This document shows positions 10,229 through 18,600 of a DNA stretch of 64,000 nt, one piece after another (the first letter of the stretch is position 1; each line of letters opens with the position of its first letter). Under the pieces are notes generated by a model. That model was not told the DNA's origin, did not search any database, and saw only the letters and a list, made by a program, of their open reading frames with translations. The stretch comes from Cellvibrionales bacterium (GTDB lineage: Bacteria; Pseudomonadota; Gammaproteobacteria; Pseudomonadales; UBA7239). The stretch covers positions 930,001 to 994,000 of the forward strand of contig JADJPU010000001.1 in NCBI GenBank assembly GCA_016713115.1, in the 5' to 3' direction. Position numbers and translations under genes: made by a program.

Positions 10229-10666
10229 ATGCGCACTGCCACACTGCCTTTGTTACTGCTCGCCGCTTTATTCATCGGCATCACGGGCTGCCAATCCCAA
10301 CCCGCCAACGACAAACTCACGCTGGAAAACAATTACTGGAAATTGGTGGAGCTGCACGGAAAGCCCGTTGCCGTTATCGACAATCAAACCGAACCGCATT
10401 TAATTCTGCACGCTGACAAACAACGCGTCGCCGGTTCTGGTGGCTGTAATCGCATCATGGGCAGCTATACCGTGCACGCTGACACCGTGCAATTCAAGCA
10501 AATGGCTTCCACCATGATGTTTTGTGCCGAAGGCATGGATACAGAACAAATGTTTCTACGCTCACTGGAAGGCGAACAACACTGGGTTACAACTCACGAT
10601 ACGCTGACGCTTTCTAACAAACAGGGCAAAGTTTTTGCGCGCTTTTCCGTGGTATATCTGCGTTGA
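10229..10666 (+). CDS. META-domain lipoprotein (HslJ-like)
   Basis: A 145-residue predicted lipoprotein. The N-terminus is a short charged segment, a hydrophobic core and a lipobox-like GITGC, so lipidation at that cysteine is expected. The rest matches the META/HslJ domain: YWKLVEL near the start, SGGCNRIMGSY in the middle, and MMFCAE with the repeated TLSN strand near the end. A longer in-frame start exists at 10199, but ATG 10229 has GGAG at good spacing and gives a proper signal sequence. The family is linked to heat shock and antibiotic tolerance in other bacteria; the role here is unknown. It is divergent from ampG, with 81 bases between the two starts. Confidence 0.85.
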   Translation: MRTATLPLLLLAALFIGITGCQSQPANDKLTLENNYWKLVELHGKPVAVIDNQTEPHLILHADKQRVAGSGGCNRIMGSYTVHADTVQFKQMASTMMFCAEGMDTEQMFLRSLEGEQHWVTTHDTLTLSNKQGKVFARFSVVYLR

Positions 10667-10696
10667 AGTGCAATCACACCAAGGATGTCATTGTAA

Positions 10697-11869
10697 ATGA
10701 CTAACGCACCAGCACCATCCTACAAAACCAGCACTTGGTTTTGGGTTTGCGTCCTTGTTCTACTCATTTCTGTAGCACGCGGCATTCGCATGCCTGGCAA
10801 CTGGGCATACACCCACTTTTTATTCAACTACGAAGCTGGATTTATCAAGCGTGGATTGATAGGAGAAATTTTTCATACACTGAATCCAACCTACAGCAAC
10901 AATCATCTGTGGTTTACCTTCGTCAATGTGGCTTTTTTTATCGCTGCTATCTCTGCGCTATTGTATTGCATGCACACATTAATCAAGCGCAACAGCGCAT
11001 GGCTAATAGCAGCATCCATACTTTTTGCATCTAGCTTAAGTCCCACCTATCTTGCTCATACCATCGGCTACTTTGACATCATCAGCGTATTTGCCGTTAT
11101 TCTTCTAACGCAGTTGCTGCGCGCACCTTATCGCCAATGGCTTTTCTTGCCTGTAACAATTATTTGTCTGCTAATACACGAATCTTTTTTTATTATTTTT
11201 TTCCCGCTGCTGTTTGTGCATGTTGTTTTTTTTCAGGAAAGACGAACAAAAAAAGATAGGCTTCTACTGGGAAGCGGATACGCATTGCTAACTTTCAGCA
11301 TTGCTTTTCTATTGGCAAATTATGCCTTACTCGACTCATCAGGCCGCCTAGCCTTACAAGGCCATTTAGAAAAAATTGCTTCCATTCCTCTACGCCTTGA
11401 TGGTTTTTCTGTATTGGTAAGGCACATCGGTGATAACTATGGAATTATGGCTCCCTCTTTATTTTCTTTATGGCCCAACATCGAATCACTCCCTGTTACA
11501 CTGCCAACAGCCATAGTGTTAAACATGCTCATCTGGAAAATTGTACGGCCTCACCACAGTTTTCAATCAACACTGGTGATTTGTTTGGCGTCATTCTCTC
11601 CATTGGCAATGCATATCCTTGCCTGGGATACTCACCGCTGGAACGCATTGATGGTAACAACCAGCTTTCTGAATCTCTGCAATGTGGCGCGACATTATCC
11701 AGCACCACAAATCCAGCCACCTTACCCTGTTTTTGTGCTGCTCATTTTTCTTAATGGCGCATCGACAATCGGCTTATTTGAAGAATATGAAGTAAGGCAG
11801 TTTCCTTTTTTTGACGAGATTTACAAAACCATCCCCGTATACAACACTCAACAAGGCAGCTATAACTAG
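10697..11869 (+). CDS. Polytopic membrane protein, unknown function
   Basis: A 390-residue protein with about nine predicted membrane segments. After the first segment it carries FNYEAGFIKRGLIGEIF, a charged loop resembling the Gx(V/I)(K/R)RGL(I/L)G motif that I associate with uncharacterised membrane proteins near polysaccharide genes. I cannot assign a function. The coding sequence is visibly richer in A and T than its neighbours, with long T runs, which suggests a different history from rpiA and ubiC downstream. It ends in TAG and rpiA begins 38 bases later. Confidence 0.65.
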   Translation: MTNAPAPSYKTSTWFWVCVLVLLISVARGIRMPGNWAYTHFLFNYEAGFIKRGLIGEIFHTLNPTYSNNHLWFTFVNVAFFIAAISALLYCMHTLIKRNSAWLIAASILFASSLSPTYLAHTIGYFDIISVFAVILLTQLLRAPYRQWLFLPVTIICLLIHESFFIIFFPLLFVHVVFFQERRTKKDRLLLGSGYALLTFSIAFLLANYALLDSSGRLALQGHLEKIASIPLRLDGFSVLVRHIGDNYGIMAPSLFSLWPNIESLPVTLPTAIVLNMLIWKIVRPHHSFQSTLVICLASFSPLAMHILAWDTHRWNALMVTTSFLNLCNVARHYPAPQIQPPYPVFVLLIFLNGASTIGLFEEYEVRQFPFFDEIYKTIPVYNTQQGSYN

Positions 11870-11907
11870 CGCTCTTGCCTTTTAATTTCTTATTTTTGGC
11901 AGAAAAA

Positions 11908-12585
11908 ATGACCCAAGACAAACTCAAACAAGCCGTAGCCCAAGCCGCTCTCGATTATGTGATGACACGCATTGCACGCGACTCGGTAATTGGCATTGGC
12001 ACGGGATCCACGGCCAATTATTTTATTGATGCGCTGGCGAAATACGCGGGCGATTTTGCCGGTTGTGTGTCCAGCTCCGATGCGTCCACACAACGCTTAC
12101 AAAAACACGGCATCGAAGTGTTTGACCTCAACCACACCGGCTCGTTTGATATTTATATCGACGGCGCTGACGAAGCCAACGCGCAACTGGAATTGATTAA
12201 AGGCGGCGGCGCGGCATTGACACGCGAAAAAATTGTCGCCGCCTGCGCCAAAGAATTTGTGTGCATTGCCGATGAATCTAAATTGGTCGGTACGCTGGGC
12301 AGTTTTCCTCTGCCGGTAGAAGTCATCCCCATGGCGCGTAGTTTAGTGGCGCGTGAATTGGTCAAACTCGGCGGCGATCCCGTGTATCGCACTGGTGTCA
12401 TCACCGATAATGGCAACGTGATTTTAGATGTGCACAATCTACACATCACCTCACCGCGTTTGTTGGAAGAAAAAATCAACAATATTACCGGCGTGGTGTG
12501 CAACGGTTTATTTGCACTGCGCCCCGCCGATGTTTTGCTGCTCGGCCGACCTAGCGGCGTTGAAACTCTGCGCGCCACGGCATAA
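11908..12585 (+). CDS. rpiA: Ribose-5-phosphate isomerase A
   Basis: Interconverts ribose 5-phosphate and ribulose 5-phosphate in the non-oxidative pentose phosphate pathway. The 225-residue length is typical. Motifs seen are GTGSTANYFI (phosphate loop), SSDAST, DGADEAN with the catalytic aspartates, and KGGGAALTREK with the catalytic lysine and glutamate. An in-frame ATG at 11875 would add 11 non-conserved residues, so I use 11908. The stop overlaps the ubiC start (TAATG), so the two are translationally coupled. Confidence 0.96.
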   Translation: MTQDKLKQAVAQAALDYVMTRIARDSVIGIGTGSTANYFIDALAKYAGDFAGCVSSSDASTQRLQKHGIEVFDLNHTGSFDIYIDGADEANAQLELIKGGGAALTREKIVAACAKEFVCIADESKLVGTLGSFPLPVEVIPMARSLVARELVKLGGDPVYRTGVITDNGNVILDVHNLHITSPRLLEEKINNITGVVCNGLFALRPADVLLLGRPSGVETLRATA

Positions 12586-13136
12586 TGCAAAATACCTTCC
12601 GCCATATTTCGCAAAAACCACCGCGAGCTTTGCGGGTGTGGCTGCACGATCGCAGCTCACTCACGCGTCGTTTGCAAACGCTGAGCAATAATCAATTTTC
12701 TGTCACCGTACTGAAACAGCGCTGGGAAAAACCGCGCCGCGCAGAAGCGCAATTATTAAACCTGCCGCTGCACGAAGTCGCACTGATACGCGAAGTGATC
12801 CTGCACGGCAACAGCACGCCGTGGGTGTATGCTCGCAGCATTCTTCCGCTGCGCACTTTGAATGGCTCACTGCGTTTTTTGCGTCACTGGGACAATCGCC
12901 CACTCGGTGCGCTGCTGTTTCGCAATCAGCGCATTCGGCGCGAAAAACCTATCGTGCAGCAGCTACCCTGTTCTTCTCTGCCTGCGAGTTTGCCCGTAGC
13001 CGATATGCCCGCACAGTTATGGGGGCGCTCCTCGGTGTTTCGTTGCGGCGCGCACGGTTTATTAGTGGCAGAAACTTTCTTGCCTGCACTGGTCAATGTC
13101 ATTATGTCCTCATCGTATTCAACGCCATCGCCATGA
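12585..13136 (+). CDS. ubiC: Chorismate--pyruvate lyase
   Basis: Converts chorismate to 4-hydroxybenzoate plus pyruvate, the first committed step of ubiquinone synthesis. The 183-residue protein fits the family. The core runs through ALIREVIL and TPWVYARSILP to the C-terminal VAETFLP strand; these are the conserved parts of UbiC, although sequence conservation in the family is low. The pairing with ubiA settles the assignment: the stop overlaps the ubiA start as ATGA. It also overlaps rpiA by one base upstream. Confidence 0.88.
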   Translation: MQNTFRHISQKPPRALRVWLHDRSSLTRRLQTLSNNQFSVTVLKQRWEKPRRAEAQLLNLPLHEVALIREVILHGNSTPWVYARSILPLRTLNGSLRFLRHWDNRPLGALLFRNQRIRREKPIVQQLPCSSLPASLPVADMPAQLWGRSSVFRCGAHGLLVAETFLPALVNVIMSSSYSTPSP

Positions 13137-14029
13137 AAACATTTCGCCCACTCCAGAAAAAAATTCCACCCACGGTGCATGAACTGTGGCAGCTCATGCG
13201 CTTGGATAAACCTATCGGCATTTTGTTGCTGCTGTGGCCGACGCTGTGGACGCTGTGGCTCGCCGCTGGCGGTTTTCCCTCGTGGAAAAATCTCATTATT
13301 TTTTCTGTCGGTTGCGTGTTGATGCGCTCCGCTGGTTGTGTGATTAACGATTACGCAGATCGCCATTACGATCTGCATGTCAGCCGCACACACGACCGCC
13401 CACTCACCGCCGGCCGCATCAAACCCGGTTACGCGCTGCTGCTGTGTGCCGCGTTATGCATGCTGTCTTTTTTTCTGGTGCTGCTCACCAATGCACTCAC
13501 CATCAAACTCGCATTTGCCGCGCTCGCGCTCGCGGCGATTTATCCGTTTTGTAAACGCTACACCCACATGCCACAAATCGTACTCGGCGCAGCCTTCGGT
13601 TGGTCTATTCCTATGGCGTGGGCTGCGCAAACAAACGCGCTGGCGCCACAGGCTTGGTTAATTTTTGCCATGGCGCTGTTGTGGACGCTGGTATATGACA
13701 CTTTTTATGCAATGGTCGATCGCGCCGATGATTTGAAAATTGGCATTCGCTCCACCGCAATTTTATTTGGCGATGCCGACCGCGCCATCACCGGCGTATT
13801 GCAAGTGTTGGTACTGATGGGCCTATTGCTGATGGGGAAACGCTTTCAACTGCATTGGCCATATTTTATTTCGATTGCCATTGCCGCCAGTTTTTTTGCG
13901 TGGCAACAATATTTAATTCGCACGCGCCAACCTGTTGCGTGTTTTCGCGCTTTCTTGAACAACCACTGGGTAGGCATGGTGGTTTTTATCGGCATTGCCA
14001 TCAGTTACGCGCTGCCAAAAGCAGCTTAG
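13133..14029 (+). CDS. ubiA: 4-hydroxybenzoate octaprenyltransferase
   Basis: Integral membrane prenyltransferase that attaches the polyprenyl tail to 4-hydroxybenzoate in ubiquinone synthesis. The frame is open far upstream, but the ATG at 13133 overlaps the ubiC stop and gives the expected 298 residues. Both Asp-rich magnesium/diphosphate motifs are present: NDYADRHYD near residue 70 and DRADDLKIG near residue 200. About eight membrane helices are apparent. It forms a ubiCA unit with the gene before it. Confidence 0.96.
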   Translation: MKTFRPLQKKIPPTVHELWQLMRLDKPIGILLLLWPTLWTLWLAAGGFPSWKNLIIFSVGCVLMRSAGCVINDYADRHYDLHVSRTHDRPLTAGRIKPGYALLLCAALCMLSFFLVLLTNALTIKLAFAALALAAIYPFCKRYTHMPQIVLGAAFGWSIPMAWAAQTNALAPQAWLIFAMALLWTLVYDTFYAMVDRADDLKIGIRSTAILFGDADRAITGVLQVLVLMGLLLMGKRFQLHWPYFISIAIAASFFAWQQYLIRTRQPVACFRAFLNNHWVGMVVFIGIAISYALPKAA

Positions 14030-14061
14030 TATTTTTTATTTTTCAATCGAGGAATTTTTAT

Positions 14062-14781
14062 ATGCAACGCCCTAGCGGTAGAAAACCGGATCAACTGCGC
14101 GCCGTGCGCATCACGCGCCACTACACACGCCACGCTGAAGGCTCGGTGTTGGTGGAGTTTGGTGACACCAAAGTGATTTGCACCGCAACCGTCACCGCCG
14201 GTGTGCCGCGTTTTATGAAAGGCGAAGGGCGCGGCTGGGTTACTGCCGAATACGGCATGCTGCCGCGATCCACCGGCAGCCGTATGGATCGCGAAGCTGC
14301 GCGCGGCAAACAAGGTGGGCGCACGGTAGAGATTCAACGCTTGATCGGTCGCTCACTGCGCGCAGCGGTAGACACCAAAAAACTGGGCGAAAACACTATC
14401 GTGATTGACTGCGATGTTATCCAAGCAGACGGCGGCACACGCACGGCATCGATCACCGGCGCCTGTGTAGCGTTGGCGGATGCCATTGCCTTTATGCAAA
14501 AGAAAAAAATGATTACAGACAACCCGCTCACACGCATGATCGCTTCGGTTTCAGTCGGCATGTATCAAGGCAGCGCCGTGTTGGATCTCGACTACCCCGA
14601 AGATTCCAGCGCAGAAACCGATATGAATGTGGTGATGGGCGAAGACGGTGGTTTTATCGAAATTCAAGGCACAGCAGAGGGTGCGCCGTTCAGTGAAACG
14701 GAATTTCAAGCGATGTTAGCTCTGGCAAAAACCGGCATCACCAGCTTAGTGGCTGCGCAAAAAGCAGCGCTCGCTTCCTAA
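14062..14781 (+). CDS. rph: Ribonuclease PH
   Basis: Phosphorolytic 3'-to-5' exoribonuclease that trims tRNA 3' ends. The product is 239 residues, the normal size. Conserved stretches are RPSGRKPDQLR at the N-terminus, GRTVEIQRLIGRSLRA, and DCDVIQADGGTRTASITGA with the active-site aspartates. The open frame extends upstream to 13855, inside ubiA, but the ATG at 14062 preceded by GAGGA is the family start. It neighbours crc and pyrE as in Pseudomonas. Confidence 0.96.
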   Translation: MQRPSGRKPDQLRAVRITRHYTRHAEGSVLVEFGDTKVICTATVTAGVPRFMKGEGRGWVTAEYGMLPRSTGSRMDREAARGKQGGRTVEIQRLIGRSLRAAVDTKKLGENTIVIDCDVIQADGGTRTASITGACVALADAIAFMQKKKMITDNPLTRMIASVSVGMYQGSAVLDLDYPEDSSAETDMNVVMGEDGGFIEIQGTAEGAPFSETEFQAMLALAKTGITSLVAAQKAALAS

Positions 14782-14790
14782 CGCAGTCGA

Positions 14791-15558
14791 TCAAAATAAC
14801 TCGATGTCGTAATCCGCAAACACAGGGATGTGGCTGGAAAACACGCGGTTGTTGCAATAATGCACAGTGCGTACGGCAGAGGTAAACTCGGGTGAGATCA
14901 CCTGCGCATCCACGCGCCAGCCATCGCCGTCACCTACCGTGCCAGATGGCCACCAGCTAAAAATATCGCGATCAGAACTCACCATACGCAACGCATCGCG
15001 GTAATCGAATTCGTTGTATAGACTATTCAGCCACTCGCGCTCAAACGGCAAAAAACCTGGCGACGACTGATGACTCTCCCACTGCTGTACATCTACTTTC
15101 TGATGAACCATGTTCCAGTTGCAACACAGAATATAGCGACGGCGGCGATTGCTAATTTTCTTGAAGTGATCTTGCAAGCAATCCAGAAAACGCATGCGCG
15201 CTTCTATTGATTTCGGATTTTGTTTTGCAGGGGGGACAAACAGAGAAACCACGCTAAAGTGTTCAAAATCCGCGCGCAGATAAGTGCCATCGAGATCAAC
15301 TTCTGGATTAAAACCAAATCCCGGCATCACGGCACGCGGCAACTGACGCGTGTAAATAGCCACGCCGCGTCTGCCATCTGCACGATCACAAAAATACGCG
15401 TGATAGCCCGATGGAAAACAAGCGTCGCTTAAACGATCTTCACTGGCGCGCAAATCTTGCAGACAAATCACATCCGCCGCTTGCTGCTCCAGCCAAGCAA
15501 ACAAACCGCGACTGGCGGCCTGTTCAATACCATCAACACTGAGACTGATAATACGCAT
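14791..15558 (-). CDS. crc: Catabolite repression control protein Crc (ExoIII-like, catalytically degenerate)
   Basis: A 255-residue member of the exonuclease III/endonuclease-phosphatase fold that best fits Crc, the Pseudomonas protein that works with Hfq to repress translation of catabolic mRNAs. Crc-like stretches are MRIISLSVDGIEQAASRGL, VICLQDLRAS and VHQKVDVQQWE. Residues that active ExoIII enzymes need are changed: LQE is LQD, the GDWN aspartate position reads CNWN, and the SDH pair near the end reads SSH. Location supports the call: rph on one side and divergent pyrE on the other, as in Pseudomonas. An in-frame extension to 15651 overlaps pyrE and is not conserved. An inactive ExoIII paralogue of other function cannot be excluded. 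Confidence 0.82.
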   Translation of the reverse strand: MRIISLSVDGIEQAASRGLFAWLEQQAADVICLQDLRASEDRLSDACFPSGYHAYFCDRADGRRGVAIYTRQLPRAVMPGFGFNPEVDLDGTYLRADFEHFSVVSLFVPPAKQNPKSIEARMRFLDCLQDHFKKISNRRRRYILCCNWNMVHQKVDVQQWESHQSSPGFLPFEREWLNSLYNEFDYRDALRMVSSDRDIFSWWPSGTVGDGDGWRVDAQVISPEFTSAVRTVHYCNNRVFSSHIPVFADYDIELF

Positions 15559-15649
15559 CGTGCGCTCACACCCGACTAAATTGGCGACAATGTTATAGAC
15601 TTCGCCGCCTTCGGTCTGCTTTTTTAACTCGGCTTTTTTGGAAAACCTC

Positions 15650-16300
15650 ATGCAAGACTATCAGCAGCAATTTATTCAATTGGCACTGGCGCACCAAGCA
15701 CTGCGCTTTGGCGAGTTCACCCTCAAATCCGGCAGAACCAGCCCCTATTTTTTTAATGCCGGTCAATTTTACAGTGGCGGCGCACTCGCCGATTTGGGTC
15801 GCTGCTATGCCGCCGCCTTGGTTGCCTCCGGCATTGAATTCGACATGCTGTTCGGCCCCGCCTACAAAGGCATACCGCTGGTTAGCAGCATCGCGATTGC
15901 CTTGGCGCGCGATTTCGGGCGCGATGTGCCATGGTGTTTCAATCGTAAAGAAGCCAAAGACCACGGCGAAGGCGGCTCGCTCGTCGGCGCGCCGCTGCAA
16001 GGCAAGGTAGTGATTGTGGATGATGTGATCACTGCCGGCACCGCCATCGGCGAGGTGATGCAGATTTTTGCTCGCTACCCGCAGGCCAGTGTCAGCGCCA
16101 TTTTGATCGGCCTAGACCGCCAAGAACGCGGACAGGAAGGCTCGCTGTCGGCGGCGCAAACGGTCAGCCAGCGATATAGCGTCCCTGTTCTCAGCGTACT
16201 GGGCTTGAACGAGCTGATCAGTTTTTTGCAACAAGCCAACGATCAACCCGTCGCACTCGCCGCCATCCAACGCTACCGCGAGCAATACGGCACGCACTGA
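15650..16300 (+). CDS. pyrE: Orotate phosphoribosyltransferase
   Basis: Joins orotate to PRPP to make orotidine 5'-phosphate in pyrimidine synthesis. The product is 216 residues. The PRPP-binding motif VVIVDDVITAGTA lies near residue 120, and FGPAYKGIPL and the flexible-loop RKEAKDHGEGG are intact. A TTG four codons upstream (15638) is possible, but the ATG has GGAAAA at suitable spacing. It is divergent from crc, with 91 bases between start codons. Confidence 0.97.
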   Translation: MQDYQQQFIQLALAHQALRFGEFTLKSGRTSPYFFNAGQFYSGGALADLGRCYAAALVASGIEFDMLFGPAYKGIPLVSSIAIALARDFGRDVPWCFNRKEAKDHGEGGSLVGAPLQGKVVIVDDVITAGTAIGEVMQIFARYPQASVSAILIGLDRQERGQEGSLSAAQTVSQRYSVPVLSVLGLNELISFLQQANDQPVALAAIQRYREQYGTH

Positions 16301-16361
16301 ACCTTTACAGCAGGCAACGCTCTGCTTAGAGTGCCTCTACATCCGACAGGTGGTCCATCTC

Positions 16362-17036
16362 ATGCTCACTCAGCCAACCCGCTCCTCTCTCACACTGCGC
16401 AACACCTGTTCTGGTTTTTTGCTTAGTGCATCGCTAATGGTACTGATCAACACCGTTAATGCCGAGGCGCCAAAATCCACAGAGCCACACATGTACCGTT
16501 ACACCAATGACAAAGGCGCATTGGTGACTAGCAACAGCATCACCCCCGAATACGCACGCAAGGGTTATCAAATTGTGACGGTGACTGGCGTGGTGTTATC
16601 AACCGTTGCACCGGAACCCACAGCGGAACAACGCGCGCAATTAGCACAACAAGAAAAAGACAAACTGACTGCCGAACAGCAAAAAGTCCACGACAGAGAG
16701 CTGTTATTGCGCTACAACAGTTTGGACGATATCAATGTCGCCAAAAAAAGACGGCTGGATGAAATCAACAACCAGATCGTGTTGCTCAACTCCAATGCCG
16801 GCACACTGAAATCACAAATGGATAGCGAACACCAACGCGCCGCTATCTTTGAACGCAATGGACAGCCTATTCCCCAAGTGCAGTTGGATAAAATTGCAGA
16901 TTTGCAGCAGGCCATCAAGGTAACGGAAGACCAAGTGGCACAGCGCAAACAAGAATTGGTTGACGAAACCGCGCGTTTTGACAAAGACACCGAACGCCTG
17001 ATTCTTCTCAACAAAAATCGCGGCAAACAGTTATAG
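16362..17036 (+). CDS. Exported coiled-coil protein with DUF4124-like N-terminus
   Basis: A 224-residue predicted periplasmic protein. After a signal-like hydrophobic segment ending near VNA comes a short region, MYRYTNDKGALVTSNSI, of the type seen in DUF4124 proteins. About 120 residues of predicted coiled coil follow, rich in Q, E, K and L. ATG 16362 follows an AGGTGG and is preferred to the GTG at 16350. No enzyme motif is visible. It lies between pyrE and the convergent slmA with only three bases separating the two stops. The function is unknown. Confidence 0.7.
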   Translation: MLTQPTRSSLTLRNTCSGFLLSASLMVLINTVNAEAPKSTEPHMYRYTNDKGALVTSNSITPEYARKGYQIVTVTGVVLSTVAPEPTAEQRAQLAQQEKDKLTAEQQKVHDRELLLRYNSLDDINVAKKRRLDEINNQIVLLNSNAGTLKSQMDSEHQRAAIFERNGQPIPQVQLDKIADLQQAIKVTEDQVAQRKQELVDETARFDKDTERLILLNKNRGKQL

Positions 17037-17039
17037 GCA

Positions 17040-17660
17040 TTAAAACGCCGAGGCGCGCGGCGACAGCACGCCCAAGCGCAGCACCAGCCATTGCTCTTGC
17101 CAACCTTGCGTAGGTGTATCGCGGAAACCGCTGCGCGCGTACTGACTGATTTTTCCATCTAAAAACGCCACTAGCAGCGCCGCTGACTGCGAAGGCGTCG
17201 CAACCGTACGCAAATTTTCTTTGACTTCTGCATCGCGAAACACTTGTTTTAACTGCGTGTTGATCCGGTCAAAAAATTGCGTGACTCGCAACCGCAACTT
17301 GTCGCGCTCACCAGCAAGCGCATCGCCGTATAACAATCGCGCTAAGCCCGGATTTTTTTCCGCAAATACCAGCACCAGCCACAGAATTTTTTCGCAGCGT
17401 GTCGCTGCCGTCTGCTCTTCTTCCATGATGTGACTGACACGCGAAAAAATCACCTCTTCAATATACTCAATCAAACCCTCGTACATTTTGTATTTGCTGG
17501 GAAAGTGCCGATACAACGCGGCTTCGGAAACGCCAACTGTTTTTGCCAAGCCAGCGGTCGTAATCAACTCCCCTGGAAACTGCTCTAACATCTGCGCCAA
17601 GGCCTGCAAAATTTGCTGTTTACGCGAAGGTTTTTGTGCTTTTGCCGCTTGGTCCGTCAT
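17040..17660 (-). CDS. slmA: Nucleoid occlusion factor SlmA (TetR family)
   Basis: TetR-family DNA-binding protein that blocks FtsZ ring assembly over the nucleoid. It has 206 residues. The N-terminal helix-turn-helix reads TTAGLAKTVGVSEAALYRHF, followed by SKYKMYEGLIEYIEE, which is characteristic of SlmA rather than of metabolite-responsive TetR repressors. It sits 20 bases downstream of argB on the same strand, in the coaBC-algC-argB-slmA order common in this group. Confidence 0.92.
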   Translation of the reverse strand: MTDQAAKAQKPSRKQQILQALAQMLEQFPGELITTAGLAKTVGVSEAALYRHFPSKYKMYEGLIEYIEEVIFSRVSHIMEEEQTAATRCEKILWLVLVFAEKNPGLARLLYGDALAGERDKLRLRVTQFFDRINTQLKQVFRDAEVKENLRTVATPSQSAALLVAFLDGKISQYARSGFRDTPTQGWQEQWLVLRLGVLSPRASAF

Positions 17661-17680
17661 CTCATATCAACCCATCAAAC

Positions 17681-18577
17681 TCAATTTTTATTTGTGATCA
17701 GCGTGCCTACGCCGTGGTCGGTAAAAATTTCTAGCAGCACAGCATGCTCAACACGACCATCAATGATGTGCGCACTGGTGACGCCGTGTTTGACAGCATC
17801 TAACGCACATTGAATTTTTGGCAACATGCCGCCGTAAATCGTACCGTCGGCAATCAAACTATCCACTTGCACCGTAGTGAGGCCAGTCAGCACTTTTCCT
17901 GCCTTGTCTTGCAGGCCTGCAACATTCGTCAACAGCATCAATTTTTCTGCCGATAATGCTTCCGCTACTTTTCCTGCCACCAAATCGGCATTGATGTTGT
18001 AGCTCTGGCCATCAGCGCCCACACCGACTGGCGCAATCACCGGAATAAAATCGCTGTGAACCAAGGCATCAATCACTTCACGATTGACATATTCCACTTC
18101 GCCCACAAAACCGATGTCCAACTCTTTGCCATCCGCATCTTTCATTGCCATTTTTTTGGCGCGAATTAAATCGCCATCTTTACCAGTAATACCGATAGCT
18201 TTACCGCCCGCTTGATTCAGCAAACTCACCACGGTTTTGTTCACCGCACCGCCCAATACCATTTCTACCACTTCCATGGTTGCAGCATCGGTGACGCGCA
18301 TACCCGAAATAAATTCCGAGTGGATGCCTAGCTTTTCCAACAGCAAGCCAATTTGTGGGCCGCCGCCATGCACCACCACCGGATTCATACCCACCAATTT
18401 CATCAATGCGATATCTTGTGCAAACCCTTGCGTCAGTGCATCGTCCACCATCGCATTGCCGCCGTATTTCACCACGATGGTTTTACCGACAAAGCGTTGG
18501 ATATACGGCAGCGCTTCCGTCAACACATTGGCGATGTCGAGCGCCTTTTCACGACTCAAAGTCATACGATTTCTCAT
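17681..18577 (-). CDS. argB: Acetylglutamate kinase
   Basis: Phosphorylates N-acetylglutamate in arginine synthesis. The product is 298 residues. The nucleotide-binding KYGGNAM, the HGGGPQI glycine loop and the C-terminal NINADLVAGKVA and GTLI segments are intact. The N-terminal helix before the kinase core (LTEALPYIQRFVGK) resembles the extension of arginine-sensitive hexameric enzymes, so feedback inhibition by arginine is plausible. The second ATG (18565) is an equally good start. Located 23 bases downstream of algC. Confidence 0.96.
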   Translation of the reverse strand: MRNRMTLSREKALDIANVLTEALPYIQRFVGKTIVVKYGGNAMVDDALTQGFAQDIALMKLVGMNPVVVHGGGPQIGLLLEKLGIHSEFISGMRVTDAATMEVVEMVLGGAVNKTVVSLLNQAGGKAIGITGKDGDLIRAKKMAMKDADGKELDIGFVGEVEYVNREVIDALVHSDFIPVIAPVGVGADGQSYNINADLVAGKVAEALSAEKLMLLTNVAGLQDKAGKVLTGLTTVQVDSLIADGTIYGGMLPKIQCALDAVKHGVTSAHIIDGRVEHAVLLEIFTDHGVGTLITNKN

Positions 18578-18600
18578 GCTGTTCTTTAGAAAAACTTAAA

